NCBI GenBank assembly: GCA_942492065.1
Contig: CALODV010000008.1
Location: forward strand, 496,001-560,000
DNA length: 64,000 nucleotides
Direction: 5' to 3'
DNA from: G963665815 sp942492065
Lineage (GTDB): Bacteria > Cloacimonadota > Cloacimonadia > Cloacimonadales > JAIOQZ01
The notes beneath the pieces were generated by a model that was given only the letters and a program-made list of their open reading frames with translations, made no database searches and was not told the origin of the DNA. Of the stretch, positions 43,120 to 52,283 are shown piece by piece (the first letter of the stretch is position 1; each line of letters begins with the position of its first letter). The position numbers and the translations under genes are program-made.

Positions 43120-44101
43120 GATAATCATTAAATCTGATCTTGAAAAAATTGTTAGTAGGTTCAATATAGGAAGTCTTTTAGACTATGAATATTTTGAATC
43201 TGGCACAGTTCAGATCAATATTCTTATTCGAACGGAGTATGATAGATATGTACTGAGGTATTACCAACAGGGCAGATCACTTGAATCTGTGTATTTTGAA
43301 CTTGAGTTGATCAACTTTCTTTATAATCATGGTTTTCCTTGTCCTTATGCAATTATGGATAGAAATGGAGCTTATGCCGGTACATATATGGATAAACCCA
43401 TTGCTTTATTCACGTATATTGAGGGTTCTCACATTGTAAATCCTGATAAACTACAAAAAGAAGAACTCGTAAAAAAAACGGCTGAGTTGAGTGTTATCAC
43501 CAGAAACTTTCAATCTGAATACAGGCAATTTCGATTCAACTATAATCCTGAATCAATTATGAAGGCATTGACCAGGAAAATAGGTGAAGATCCCAGTAAG
43601 CCGATCTATGAGAAATTCAAATGGTTCAGAAAGGAAATGTATAACCTCAATCTTAACGTGGAACTTCCATTAGGCGTTTGCCATTGCGATTTTCATTTTA
43701 CCAATATCCTGTACAAGAATGATGAATTTCAGGCACTTATTGACTTTGATGATGCAAATTATACATATCTGATGTTGGATCTGGTTTTGTTAATTGACTC
43801 AGTAATATTCAAGTTTAATTGGAAAAACTGGAGAGATGCTAATTCAGATGAATGTTCTTTGGATTTCGAAAGTACAAAAAATATAATTGCGATATACAAT
43901 TCAATTAGACCATTAAATGATTTAGAAATGAAACATATATTCGATTTACTAAAATTCTGTATTCTTTTAGGCTGTTTGTGGTATTTTGATAGGGGAGATC
44001 TGAAATCAGGATTTTATGAGCAATACAAGATTAATCTTATTAACAGTTTAGGGCGCAATGATTTTTATAATTTTCTAAAATATAATACACAGACTGGATA
44101 A
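43109..44101 (+). CDS. APH/homoserine-kinase-II-like phosphotransferase
   Basis: 330 residues with the APH kinase core: catalytic loop GVCHCDFHFTNIL (H-x-D-x4-N) and Mg2+-binding LIDFDDANY. The N-lobe (FESGTVQINILIRTEYDRYVLRYY) resembles homoserine kinase type II and SrkA relatives. It phosphorylates a small molecule hydroxyl or protein Ser/Thr; the operon suggests a sugar, lipid or choline-like substrate. It overlaps the preceding gene by 11 bases. No antibiotic-resistance role can be claimed. Confidence 0.8.
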   Translation: MGNEIIIKSDLEKIVSRFNIGSLLDYEYFESGTVQINILIRTEYDRYVLRYYQQGRSLESVYFELELINFLYNHGFPCPYAIMDRNGAYAGTYMDKPIALFTYIEGSHIVNPDKLQKEELVKKTAELSVITRNFQSEYRQFRFNYNPESIMKALTRKIGEDPSKPIYEKFKWFRKEMYNLNLNVELPLGVCHCDFHFTNILYKNDEFQALIDFDDANYTYLMLDLVLLIDSVIFKFNWKNWRDANSDECSLDFESTKNIIAIYNSIRPLNDLEMKHIFDLLKFCILLGCLWYFDRGDLKSGFYEQYKINLINSLGRNDFYNFLKYNTQTG

Positions 44102-44243
44102 ACTTATTTTCACTTAAAATTCAAGAGATTTCCAAGTATTTTCTTTACATATATCTATTAATAATTATTATTTATTCATATAAGGAAGTATTAGATCATT
44201 AACATAAATTTATTCAGCATAGTCGGATATCAAGGAGAAAGTA

Positions 44244-44951
44244 ATGGCTGAAAAATCTGCGGGATGTGCCAGACCTATAAGCAAGGTCGAAGGCGTCACA
44301 GAAGCAAAAGCAGAAGAAGCTGTTGTTAAGGAGATTGCTATGGAAGTAGCAAGAGTAGGACATAAAGCTCCTGATTTTGAAGCTCCGGCTTATTATCAGG
44401 GAGGCTTTACTACTGTAAAGTTATCTGATTTTAAAGGAAAGTGGCTCGTGCTGTGTTTTTACCCGGGCGACTTTACGTTTGTTTGCGCAACAGAAGTGTC
44501 AGCGGTCGCTGCCAATTATGAAAAGTTACTTGATCTGGGTGCAGATGTTGTATCCGTTAGTGTCGATAGTCAATTTGTCCACAAGGTGTGGAATGATCAG
44601 GAATTAAGCAAGATGGCAGGAAAGGATGTGCCTTTCCATATGGCTTCGGATGGAGCCGGTCATGTTGGAAGAATATATGGTGTTTATGATGAAGCTGCCG
44701 GTGTAGAATTCCGTGGACGCTTTATTATAGACCCGGATGGTGTTATCCAGGCAATGGAAGTACTGACTCCACCGGTTGGTCGTAAACTGGAAGAAACAAT
44801 ACGTCAAATTAAGGCTTATCAGCATGTTAGAAAAACTAAAGGTGCTGAAGTCTGTCCTGCCGGCTGGGATGAAGGCAAGAAAGTCCTTAAACCCGGACCT
44901 GCATTAGTCGGAAACGTATGGAAAGAATGGAGTCCTCTGAAGGATCATTAA
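44244..44951 (+). CDS. 2-Cys peroxiredoxin (AhpC/Prx1 type)
   Basis: 235 residues: an unusual ~35-residue N-terminal extension (Ala/Glu/Lys-rich, with Cys8) then the AhpC core. The peroxidatic Cys lies in PGDFTFVCATE and the resolving Cys in GAEVCPAGW near the C-terminus. It reduces H2O2 and organic peroxides, regenerated by a thioredoxin-like partner. An ATG with AAGGAG (12 bases upstream) starts it; it is a single-gene unit with a distal terminator-like hairpin. Oxidative defence in an anaerobe fits. Confidence 0.93.
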   Translation: MAEKSAGCARPISKVEGVTEAKAEEAVVKEIAMEVARVGHKAPDFEAPAYYQGGFTTVKLSDFKGKWLVLCFYPGDFTFVCATEVSAVAANYEKLLDLGADVVSVSVDSQFVHKVWNDQELSKMAGKDVPFHMASDGAGHVGRIYGVYDEAAGVEFRGRFIIDPDGVIQAMEVLTPPVGRKLEETIRQIKAYQHVRKTKGAEVCPAGWDEGKKVLKPGPALVGNVWKEWSPLKDH

Positions 44952-45098
44952 GAGGTTTGCTCACTGAATGTCACTAATAGAACAGATTTATTAGATGTTC
45001 ATCAACTACCTCAATCCTCTGATGGATCATTTAAAGAAATTGAAAGAATAATTAGTATTATCCTCTGACTATGCTGAAACTTTAGAAAAGTGTATATA

Positions 45099-45143
45099 TC
45101 CGCAGATTGAGCGACTGTGCTTTGTCTGCGGAGTTTTGTTTTT
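45099..45143 (+). terminator. Terminator-like hairpin, distal to the peroxiredoxin gene
   Basis: An 8-bp stem tccgcaga/tctgcgga with an 18-base loop is followed by GTTTTGTTTTT. It lies about 150 bases after the stop, so a long 3' UTR is implied. Confidence 0.6.
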
Positions 45144-45240
45144 ACTCTGATTTGGAGATTTAATCTTTCTATTTTATATATTGGAAGAATGATTAGGACA
45201 CTTGGTCCCTACTATCATACTGAACCATAATAAGTTTTTG

Positions 45241-45269
45241 TTGACATTTTAATGTGAATTTACAAGAAT
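45241..45269 (+). promoter_or_regulatory. Probable promoter of the FG-GAP protein gene
   Basis: TTGACA (45241-45246), 17-base spacer, AAGAAT (45264-45269); the ATG is at 45327 with GGAGG at 45316-45320. Confidence 0.5.
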
Positions 45270-45326
45270 ATGTAAAATAATAGCATCTTGACTTGTTCAA
45301 TAACAACTCTTAAAGCGGAGGTTTTT

Positions 45327-47825
45327 ATGAAGTACGTACTATTTTTTGCTGTTTCAACACTATTTTCTTCTATGGTTGGAGCTGTTGAATTTTCAGATTC
45401 TGTTGTACTATATGCACCTGAGCACTCAGAAATTCTTAAGTGTGAGTATATTGTTGAGGATGTAGATTATGATGGAGATGATGATATTATCCCAAGATAT
45501 GATTACACAGATGTTGTTTATTGGGTTGAGAATGCGAACAGCATGAGATTACCATTGATAAAGTTGGAAAACATACATTATATTGATTACACTTTCGTTC
45601 TTTCATTCGATTTCGTTGACATGAATAATGACGGATTTAAGGATTTTGTGGCTTCTCAAACACATTGTGATTCTATCAATATTTATATTAACGATGGTTC
45701 AGGAAACTTTGTTAAAGAGCAATATTATTCAGGTATTTCAGACTGGCATGAAGTTTGTGTTTATGATTTTAATCAGGATAGTTTAATGGATATTTATATT
45801 GCGGATCAATTCAGTTCCAGATATCTCACCAGAACATCAGTAACTGATACTTTTCTCGTCGATACATTAGGAGCCAATATTGTATTTGATAACAGAATTG
45901 ATTGTGATAACCATACCTATTTAAAAGACTTTAATAATGATGGTTATATTGATATTCTGGGACTCAATCACAGTGATTTTCAATTAGGATTTTATGAGTT
46001 TGATCACATAGCAAATACATTCACTAACTATTATGATATAGTTGGATCAAACTGGGGTAACCCGTATATTGCAAGTGATGTAAATATGGATGGAACTCCT
46101 GATATTATTTTACATTCTGCTGCCTCGCAAACTCTGAAAGTTGTTGAAAGCACCAGTGCAAATGGATATACTGTAAATATACCCTTTGCTGACAGTGTAA
46201 TCGATTTGATGCAGATGGAATTAGCTGATTTTAACAATGATAATGCTGAGGACATTGCTGTATATTTCAGTTCTTATGGAGATAAAAAAATTGCAGTATA
46301 TCTGAATCAAAATTCAAACTTTATATTATCTTCTGAGATTGTCTTTGATAGCAAAAGATTCTATGTGTATGATGCAGATTTGGATGGTCAGGTTGATATC
46401 ATTGGTGATCTCAGCGTTGATTACATTGTATATTATAATGAAAACGGATTATTCTCCCTAAGTGAATCAGAAATATATCCCCTTGGGTATGTGAACAGCT
46501 TTTGTGTGGAAAACATTACTGGATCTGATAAATGTATTGTGGAAGGATTAGGCTATGTTGTTGAAGGTGAAATAGTAGCTGGACAAATTGTAATGAATGA
46601 GAAACCTGTCAGAGATATCCACGATTTTAATGATTTCGCTTATGCAGATATTGATGAAAATTGCGAATTAGACTATCTGTTTGTCGAAAATTTCAACCTG
46701 GATAATTTAGATAAGGACATAATAAAAGTTTACATCAATGGTGTTCAAACTCAGACATTAGATATTTCACCTTTAGCAGGTTCAATCATTGATGCAAAAT
46801 TCAATGATGTCGATAATGATGGAGATTATGATATTACATATTATTCAGTTGAGGATAGTGTATGCAGTGTTAAAGTCCTGGAGAACACGAATAATCAGTT
46901 TGGTACAGTGCCAATTGTAATTCACATTTCACCGGTAGACAATCACCTTTTTGCAGATGTAAATGGTGACATGCTATGTGATTTACTTTATACTTATGAT
47001 AATGATGAAATGAATATCATCATGAATCAGGGCAGTATGACCTTTGCAGACTCTATCTATCAGTTTGGCTGGTATATACGGGAGTTTACTTACGAAGATA
47101 TTGATGGAGATGGTATAAAAGATATTGTTAAACTGGATAGTCACGGTAATTCTCGTCTGGCTCTGTATAAGGGATCTACAGATGGGAGTTTTACTGAAGA
47201 ATCATATTGGTTTGATTCTGATTCTCAATTCAGGGATGTTGATTTTGTTGATTTTGATAATAATGGATTTATAGACTTAATGTTCACCAAAAGATATACT
47301 TATGTTGGTCAGAATCGTGATTTGAAGCTTGAGTATCTGGAAAACTTTATTAATTTAAACTATGTTAACTGGACTACGTTGATATGTGAAGATTATAGCA
47401 CACCTATCCAGTATTTGTTCGACAATTGCGATGTCAATAATGATAACTTGCAGGATATACTTGTGATCAGATACCACACAGGAGAGATTCAGGCTTTTCT
47501 AAATACGACTATAGTAAATGATGCTGCCTCAGATGTTAAAGATGTTTTACATACAAAACTTAATGCAAACTGCCCGAATCCATTCAATCCTGAAACTAGT
47601 ATCGGTTATTCTCTGGCAAAAGATGGAGAAGTTGAGCTTAATGTTTATAATTTGAAAGGTCAAAGAGTAAGAACCCTGATAAAAGATCATGATGAAGCAG
47701 GAGCTCATTCTGTAAAATGGAACGGAAAAAATGATAAGGGAGCTGATGTCTCAAGTGGAGTCTATTTCTATCAGCTTAAAACAGCTGAGTTTACTGAGAG
47801 TAGAAAGATGTTGCTATTGAAGTAG
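45327..47825 (+). CDS. Secreted FG-GAP/VCBS-repeat protein with FlgD-like sorting tail
   Basis: The ATG at 45327 with GGAGG upstream is chosen over an upstream TTG. The 832-residue product has a signal peptide (VSTLFSSMVGA-VE), about a dozen FG-GAP/VCBS-type blades each with a Ca2+ loop of the D-x-[DN]-x-D-G type (for example DMNNDGFKD, DFNNDGYID, DVDNDGDYD, DIDGDGIKD), and a C-terminal FlgD-like Ig domain (about 745-832) beginning CPNPFNPET and ending KMLLLK. The repeats form a propeller typical of adhesins and cell-surface proteins. A ligand is unknown. The tail matches that of the VIT/VWA protein at 1-1811. Confidence 0.88.
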   Translation: MKYVLFFAVSTLFSSMVGAVEFSDSVVLYAPEHSEILKCEYIVEDVDYDGDDDIIPRYDYTDVVYWVENANSMRLPLIKLENIHYIDYTFVLSFDFVDMNNDGFKDFVASQTHCDSINIYINDGSGNFVKEQYYSGISDWHEVCVYDFNQDSLMDIYIADQFSSRYLTRTSVTDTFLVDTLGANIVFDNRIDCDNHTYLKDFNNDGYIDILGLNHSDFQLGFYEFDHIANTFTNYYDIVGSNWGNPYIASDVNMDGTPDIILHSAASQTLKVVESTSANGYTVNIPFADSVIDLMQMELADFNNDNAEDIAVYFSSYGDKKIAVYLNQNSNFILSSEIVFDSKRFYVYDADLDGQVDIIGDLSVDYIVYYNENGLFSLSESEIYPLGYVNSFCVENITGSDKCIVEGLGYVVEGEIVAGQIVMNEKPVRDIHDFNDFAYADIDENCELDYLFVENFNLDNLDKDIIKVYINGVQTQTLDISPLAGSIIDAKFNDVDNDGDYDITYYSVEDSVCSVKVLENTNNQFGTVPIVIHISPVDNHLFADVNGDMLCDLLYTYDNDEMNIIMNQGSMTFADSIYQFGWYIREFTYEDIDGDGIKDIVKLDSHGNSRLALYKGSTDGSFTEESYWFDSDSQFRDVDFVDFDNNGFIDLMFTKRYTYVGQNRDLKLEYLENFINLNYVNWTTLICEDYSTPIQYLFDNCDVNNDNLQDILVIRYHTGEIQAFLNTTIVNDAASDVKDVLHTKLNANCPNPFNPETSIGYSLAKDGEVELNVYNLKGQRVRTLIKDHDEAGAHSVKWNGKNDKGADVSSGVYFYQLKTAEFTESRKMLLLK

Positions 47826-47851
47826 AATAATATCACCAAAATTAGTATGGT

Positions 47852-47876
47852 AGGCTCGTACAACTTTGAGCTTTTC
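47852..47876 (+). terminator. Weak terminator of the FG-GAP gene
   Basis: A 6-bp stem aggctc/gagctt (one G-T pair) with a 9-base loop is followed by TTTTCC, between convergent genes. Confidence 0.4.
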
Positions 47877-47877
47877 C

Positions 47878-48345
47878 TTAATTCACATCACCTAAATATA
47901 TCCTACACGTATTTCCGTTCAGGTATTCCGGTATTTTGTCCTTAAGTACTTTTGGATAGAGATTGATCTCCGAGATTTCAATCAGCGGAATCCATTCACG
48001 GGAAACCTGTCTGTTATCAAGTTCTGTAGGATGATGCAGATTATGCGGATTAGTAATATTGCATAGGAACATCAGCTCTACTTGATGGAAATCCTGATTT
48101 CTACCTGCGAACTCATGATTTTCCTCAATATAGTCACGTACAAAGGCAATATCCTGCACTTTTACTTCTGCACCGACTTCCTCGAGACATTCTCGTTTAA
48201 CGGTAGATTCTAAATCCTCATAATGGTTTTGCCCTCCACCCGGGAGTATGTAGTATATTTTTCCATTTTCGTCTGCGTGCTTCGAAAGAAGTATCTTGTC
48301 TTCATGAATGATAATTGCTTTTGCTGAAGTTCTGATTTTGTACAT
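47878..48345 (-). CDS. NUDIX hydrolase
   Basis: 155 residues with an intact Nudix box at about 37-59: GGGQNHYEDLEST then VKRECLEEVGAEV, giving the G-x5-E-x7-RE-x-x-EE-x-G pattern. The enzyme cleaves a nucleoside diphosphate linked to another group; the substrate cannot be predicted. It starts with an ATG immediately before the terminator of the parvulin gene, so it has its own transcription start or relies on readthrough. Confidence 0.9.
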   Translation of the reverse strand: MYKIRTSAKAIIIHEDKILLSKHADENGKIYYILPGGGQNHYEDLESTVKRECLEEVGAEVKVQDIAFVRDYIEENHEFAGRNQDFHQVELMFLCNITNPHNLHHPTELDNRQVSREWIPLIEISEINLYPKVLKDKIPEYLNGNTCRIYLGDVN

Positions 48346-48354
48346 GTTAGCTCC

Positions 48355-48382
48355 AAAAGAAAAAGCCCCTGTAACAGGGGCT
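48355..48382 (-). terminator. Terminator of the parvulin gene
   Basis: On the minus strand, a GC-rich stem (48364-48371 with 48375-48382, agcccctg/caggggct) with a 3-base loop is followed by TTTTTCTTTT. It lies just downstream of the parvulin stop (48399). Confidence 0.85.
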
Positions 48383-48398
48383 AAGAATTTAGATATTT

Positions 48399-49145
48399 CT
48401 ACAGCATTTCGACTGTATATTGTTTTTTAAGTTCTTCAAGTTTAGACATATAAACTTCTTTTTGACGATCCTGCATTAAGTGATTGAATACGTGCTCTTT
48501 AGAGTCTTCAAAAGTGGATGGTTCCGCATCAGTTTTTTCTGTAACCTTTATAAGGTGAAAACCGAATTGTGTTTGGATAGGATCGCTGACTTCACCAACT
48601 TCCATATCAAAAGCAGCTTTATCGAATTCAGGAACCATTCTACCTCTGACAAAGTTACCGAGTGATCCGCCATTTTGTTTGGATGGACATGATGAGTATT
48701 CCATAGCAGCATCTTCAAAAGTTACATCACCTGCAGTGATTTTTTCTTTGATAGAACGGCATTCGTCTTCTGATGCCACAAGGATATGTGAAGCTGTTAC
48801 GGATTCCTGTTTGCTGTAATGAGCTTTGTGTACTTCATAATACTCTTTAAGCTCGTCGTCAGATACTTGAACAGATCCCATAACCTGATTCATTCTGAAT
48901 TGAATCATCATTGTGTCGATCATTCTCTCAAGTTCTTCTTTAAACATTTTAGTTTCATCTATTTTATTAGCTCTTGCGTCCATTAAAAACAGATTTTGAT
49001 TAATGAGTTCATTCAGTATATGCTTTCTTCCTTCTTCGCTGTTGAATTGTGCAGCTCTTTGCTGTCCAAGGCTATGTAAAAGCATGTTCATGTCATTTTG
49101 AGTAATTTCTTTTCCGTTTACCTTTGCTAAAATTTTGTTTTCCAT
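48399..49145 (-). CDS. Parvulin-type peptidyl-prolyl isomerase (PpiC/SurA-like)
   Basis: The start is the ATG at 49145 with AGGA about 8 bases upstream; an ATG 48 bases earlier lacks a ribosome site and lies in the promoter area. The 248 residues have an N-terminal SurA_N-like helical region and one parvulin domain (about 115-205: TASHILVASEDECRSI, SSCPSKQNGGSLGNFVRGRMVPEF, FGFHLIKV). The enzyme accelerates proline isomerisation. No signal peptide is visible from this start, so it is likely a cytosolic trigger-factor-like or PpiC-like chaperone, unlike periplasmic SurA. Confidence 0.9.
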   Translation of the reverse strand: MENKILAKVNGKEITQNDMNMLLHSLGQQRAAQFNSEEGRKHILNELINQNLFLMDARANKIDETKMFKEELERMIDTMMIQFRMNQVMGSVQVSDDELKEYYEVHKAHYSKQESVTASHILVASEDECRSIKEKITAGDVTFEDAAMEYSSCPSKQNGGSLGNFVRGRMVPEFDKAAFDMEVGEVSDPIQTQFGFHLIKVTEKTDAEPSTFEDSKEHVFNHLMQDRQKEVYMSKLEELKKQYTVEML

Positions 49146-49179
49146 TTCAATTCCTGTTTCTTTATTATTTTGGTTAACC

Positions 49180-49207
49180 ATATTTAAAATCATTGATTTA
49201 ATGTCAA
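49180..49207 (-). promoter_or_regulatory. Probable promoter of the parvulin gene
   Basis: On the minus strand TTGACA (49207-49202) and AAATAT (49185-49180) lie 16 bases apart, upstream of the ATG at 49145. It overlaps the alternative upstream Met codons, which supports the downstream start. Confidence 0.45.
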
Positions 49208-49329
49208 AGTATATTGATAAATTAGCTGTATACTAAATAGGTGTACTGTAAGTTTTCTCTGATATTGTAGACACAATTTTTACAGCGAAACTTTTGTCAT
49301 GCAGATATAATACTATAAATGGAGGCATC

Positions 49330-49831
49330 ATGACTATCAAAAGATCTACTATTCTCTTTTGACAATCACTATTTTTGTATTCTTTCCCACAATCTGACAT
49401 GCTTTACATGGGCATAAGTTCTTTTATGATTTCAACAGAGACGGTATATTAGACAGTTTATTCTCCGGACCATCAATCATGTTTGGTGGAGGTCGGGGAC
49501 CTTTTTTACTTAAACTCAGCAAGGAGATAATGAATTTGCTGAACATCTTTTGTTCCTGCATCCCAAAAGCGTTTATCTGGAAATTGGTGAGAGCAGAACC
49601 ATGATTTGGGGATATTCTCATTCTTCATGTGCAACAGGGAGTATATTCTATATCGAGATTAAAGGGACTAAGCTGGAAAGAATGTCAATGTATTTGAATG
49701 TCAGGGATGACATAGGCAGTAAGATTCTTAGAGCAGTTACAGGAAACAGTGATAACATATTAAACTTCGAGTGGGTTGAAGAGGATTTTGCTATTTTCAT
49801 TTATGTTAAATACTATAAAGATGTTAAGTAA
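49330..49831 (+). pseudogene. Decayed gene for a small secreted protein
   Basis: A TATAAT box (49306-49311), GGAGG (49321-49325) and ATG (49330) precede a signal-peptide-like start (MTIKRSTILF). Coding sense then moves to another frame from 49359 (LTITIFVFFPTI), is broken by TGA at 49395-49397, continues as HKFFYDFNRDGILDSLFSG with a Ca2+-loop-like D-x-N-x-D-G, and shifts again near 49520 into DNEFAEHLLFLHPKSVYLEIG, which stays open to the TAA at 49831. Three frames, two frameshifts and one stop are needed. The intact ancestor would be ~165 residues. Its last 93 codons alone form an open frame at 49550-49831. Confidence 0.7.
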
Positions 49832-50204
49832 TTATTGGAAAATCATGTTTCTCTGCATCCTTTTATCTGTTGAAGTTTTGCAACGTTCGGCATTTTCTTC
49901 TTTTTTTCTTGTATAAGAAATTTTTCCGTTTAGAAATCCTGAAGCCTTGGAAGGATTTTAGGAAAGATTTTTGGTTTCAGCTTGCTGAAAATACTTTAAA
50001 AAAAGATGTCGTTTCTTTTGTTTCGTTTTCTTTAGTCATATAAAGAAAATGAAAGTAATCGATCCTAACAGACTATTTTCACAAATTAATTAAAGTTCTA
50101 TATTTAGTTTTCTTTATAGTATATTGTAAGTCACGAAATCTTTATTGATTTCTCAATATTTGCGATACTATTCAATTATATAGATTTAGATTAAATGGAA
50201 AAGA
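49832..50204. other. Intergenic region between the decayed gene and the hydrolase
   Basis: 373 bases, very T- and A-rich with many short homopolymer runs. No gene, RNA gene or clear terminator was seen. Confidence 0.5.
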
Positions 50205-50996
50205 TTATTCTTTTAAGAATTCAAGAATGCTGTTAACAAACTCACCGGGTTTTTCAGAATGAATTGAATGAGCTGCATCTGGAATAATCAGAAAGTGAGA
50301 GTTCTTTATGCTCTCTGCAAGTCTTCTGCATTCCTCAACAGGAATCAGGATATCTTTTTCTGCAGCAATAATCAGCACATTTGCATCAATTGCATTAAGG
50401 CTTTCCCCAAAGTCAAAGTTGTTAAGTGCTTGAATCTGCTTACTGAAAGCATCAGCAGTTTGATTGTATGGATAGCTTTCAGAGAAGTCAAGAGCAGTTT
50501 TCAGGAGTTCCTTGTCCTCAAAAAAAGCAGAAGTTAGAATCCAGTAGAATAGATTCTCAAACCATAATCTATCCGGTATTTCTTTTCTCTTCAATTCTTC
50601 CCAGCTTTTGAATAATTTCCTGTTTCTGCAAGATATTTCATATGGACATGCTGCAGCTATAACCTTTTTGATCCTGTTGGGAAATAGTGTTGATAGTTCC
50701 AGAGCAATAAGTCCACCCATGGAGTGTCCGATGACATTGACTTTTTCAATATTGAGATAATCTAAAAGCTTCTTAGCATCTTGAGCCATCATGTTTATAG
50801 TGAGCTCAGATTCTATGGTTTTGGTGCGACCGCTATATCTATTGTCAAACACAATAACTCTATGATTTTTTGCCATCTCATGCGTTACAGTGCCCCAACT
50901 TACTGAATCAGATGCCAAACCTGCAATTAGCAGAACAGGATCACCTTCTCCGTAAACTTCATAGTATATTTCTGTATTGCAATTTTTGAATATCAT
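50205..50996 (-). CDS. Alpha/beta hydrolase
   Basis: 263 residues with the full alpha/beta hydrolase signature: oxyanion strand LLIAGLASDSVSW, nucleophile Ser in GHSMGGLIAL (near 92), catalytic Asp in EKDILIPVEEC and catalytic His in DAAHSIHSEKP near the end. The overall length and lid size fit small carboxylesterase or 3-oxoadipate enol-lactonase-like enzymes. The substrate cannot be deduced. It is a single-gene unit, divergent from the propeller lipoprotein. Confidence 0.9.
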   Translation of the reverse strand: MIFKNCNTEIYYEVYGEGDPVLLIAGLASDSVSWGTVTHEMAKNHRVIVFDNRYSGRTKTIESELTINMMAQDAKKLLDYLNIEKVNVIGHSMGGLIALELSTLFPNRIKKVIAAACPYEISCRNRKLFKSWEELKRKEIPDRLWFENLFYWILTSAFFEDKELLKTALDFSESYPYNQTADAFSKQIQALNNFDFGESLNAIDANVLIIAAEKDILIPVEECRRLAESIKNSHFLIIPDAAHSIHSEKPGEFVNSILEFLKE

Positions 50997-51133
50997 CCAA
51001 TATCTCCTTCATATGTACTGATTATGATTTCATTATAAGTTCTGTAAACATAATATAAGGATATTTTCTGATTGACAGCAATCAACTGCAATCATTTTAA
51101 TCAATTAATAATATTAATGACGAAAGGTACAAA

Positions 51134-52150
51134 ATGTTGAATAATAAAGACATCTTAAATATCATGATTATTGCAGCAATATCATTTCTTATAATTATTG
51201 CTGTTAGCCTTACTTCCTGTTCGGTAGAGCATTACAGAATTGAATTTCTGACTCCTGCTGATAGTCTGGAATTGGATATGAGCAACGCCATTGATTTAGC
51301 AGTTTTTGATAACAAACTTGTGATTGCCGATGAGTTCAAGGGGATCTGGGAGTACAAATTAGAAGACTTGTCATTTATCAGGAAAACAGGCGAAGAGGGA
51401 AGAGGTCCGGGAGAGTTTTTTCAGGTTATAAGTATTACAGGTACAGATTCGCTTATCTATATCAGCGACATAGGCAACAATCGAATATCAATATTGGATG
51501 GAGATGGTAAGCTGGTTAATGAAATCAGTGATGTGCAGGTCAGTGATATGTTGAGAAGCAGTTCAGGTATTTATTGCAGAGATTATACCGGAAAGCCTGT
51601 ACCTGAGAATAAGTTCTATTCAATAGACGGCGGAGGCCTTGTCACAAAAGGCAAGGTTGAGCAATATCTAAGGGAGAACTGCAGTTTCTGTTCATATTTT
51701 ATCGAAGGAGATTACACCTATATTCTTGATAAAAAAGAAAATGACTTGTATCTTAATACTTATTCTGATGTTTCTGAGGGCAATGCGAATTTGCTGGATA
51801 ATTTATACAGGGAGTATGATGACGGTTCTTCAGCCCGTATCTGCAGCTACAATGAGAATGGGTTGTGGTTAGTTGTAACATCTTACAAACATGGTGAAGA
51901 ACAACAAGTCAGAGATTTCAAAACAAAAGTGGAGAGATCACGATCTGTTATTGTTCTGGTAGGTAGAAACGGGAAAGTACTCAGGCAGTTTGCTCTTCCT
52001 GAGCATCATGTACTCTGGGAGAATTCTGTAGTCATCAAAGATAATCTCATGTTTTTTATTGATATCAAGAGTGAAAAAGTCTATAAATACAGCCTGCCTT
52101 TACAGGAACATGAATTGGTTAAAATTGGGGATTTTAAAAAAAATCAATAG
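51134..52150 (+). CDS. Six-bladed beta-propeller lipoprotein
   Basis: 338 residues: an N-terminal membrane-targeting segment ending in LTSC (lipidated Cys near 29), then six propeller-like blades with IVIADEF-, LIYISDIGNNRISILDGDGK- and YTYILDKKEN-type strands. The region FIRKTGEEGRGPGEF near 78-92 matches the 6-bladed propeller group found in FCB bacteria. Such lipoproteins likely bind ligands at the cell surface. The role is unknown. AAAGG precedes the ATG. Confidence 0.75.
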   Translation: MLNNKDILNIMIIAAISFLIIIAVSLTSCSVEHYRIEFLTPADSLELDMSNAIDLAVFDNKLVIADEFKGIWEYKLEDLSFIRKTGEEGRGPGEFFQVISITGTDSLIYISDIGNNRISILDGDGKLVNEISDVQVSDMLRSSSGIYCRDYTGKPVPENKFYSIDGGGLVTKGKVEQYLRENCSFCSYFIEGDYTYILDKKENDLYLNTYSDVSEGNANLLDNLYREYDDGSSARICSYNENGLWLVVTSYKHGEEQQVRDFKTKVERSRSVIVLVGRNGKVLRQFALPEHHVLWENSVVIKDNLMFFIDIKSEKVYKYSLPLQEHELVKIGDFKKNQ

Positions 52151-52283
52151 CATTCTGCATATGATGAGCTATTATTGATGGAATAGGTATGATCGGGTAC
52201 TCAAAAAATTATATAGAACTTGCTGAACTGGCGTTATCGCACTAATATTCAAAGATGTTTCTAACAATGTAAAAATTGGGTTA

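Larger units (their letters stand above)
44952..45326. other. Intergenic region after the peroxiredoxin gene
   Basis: 375 bases without a gene. It holds a terminator-like hairpin (45099-45143) and a promoter-like pair (45241-45269) for the FG-GAP protein gene. Confidence 0.5.

Noticed and set aside
43109..44101. Aminoglycoside resistance gene
   Set aside because: The APH fold is shared by many metabolic kinases; the operon context is glycan synthesis and nothing indicates antibiotic modification.
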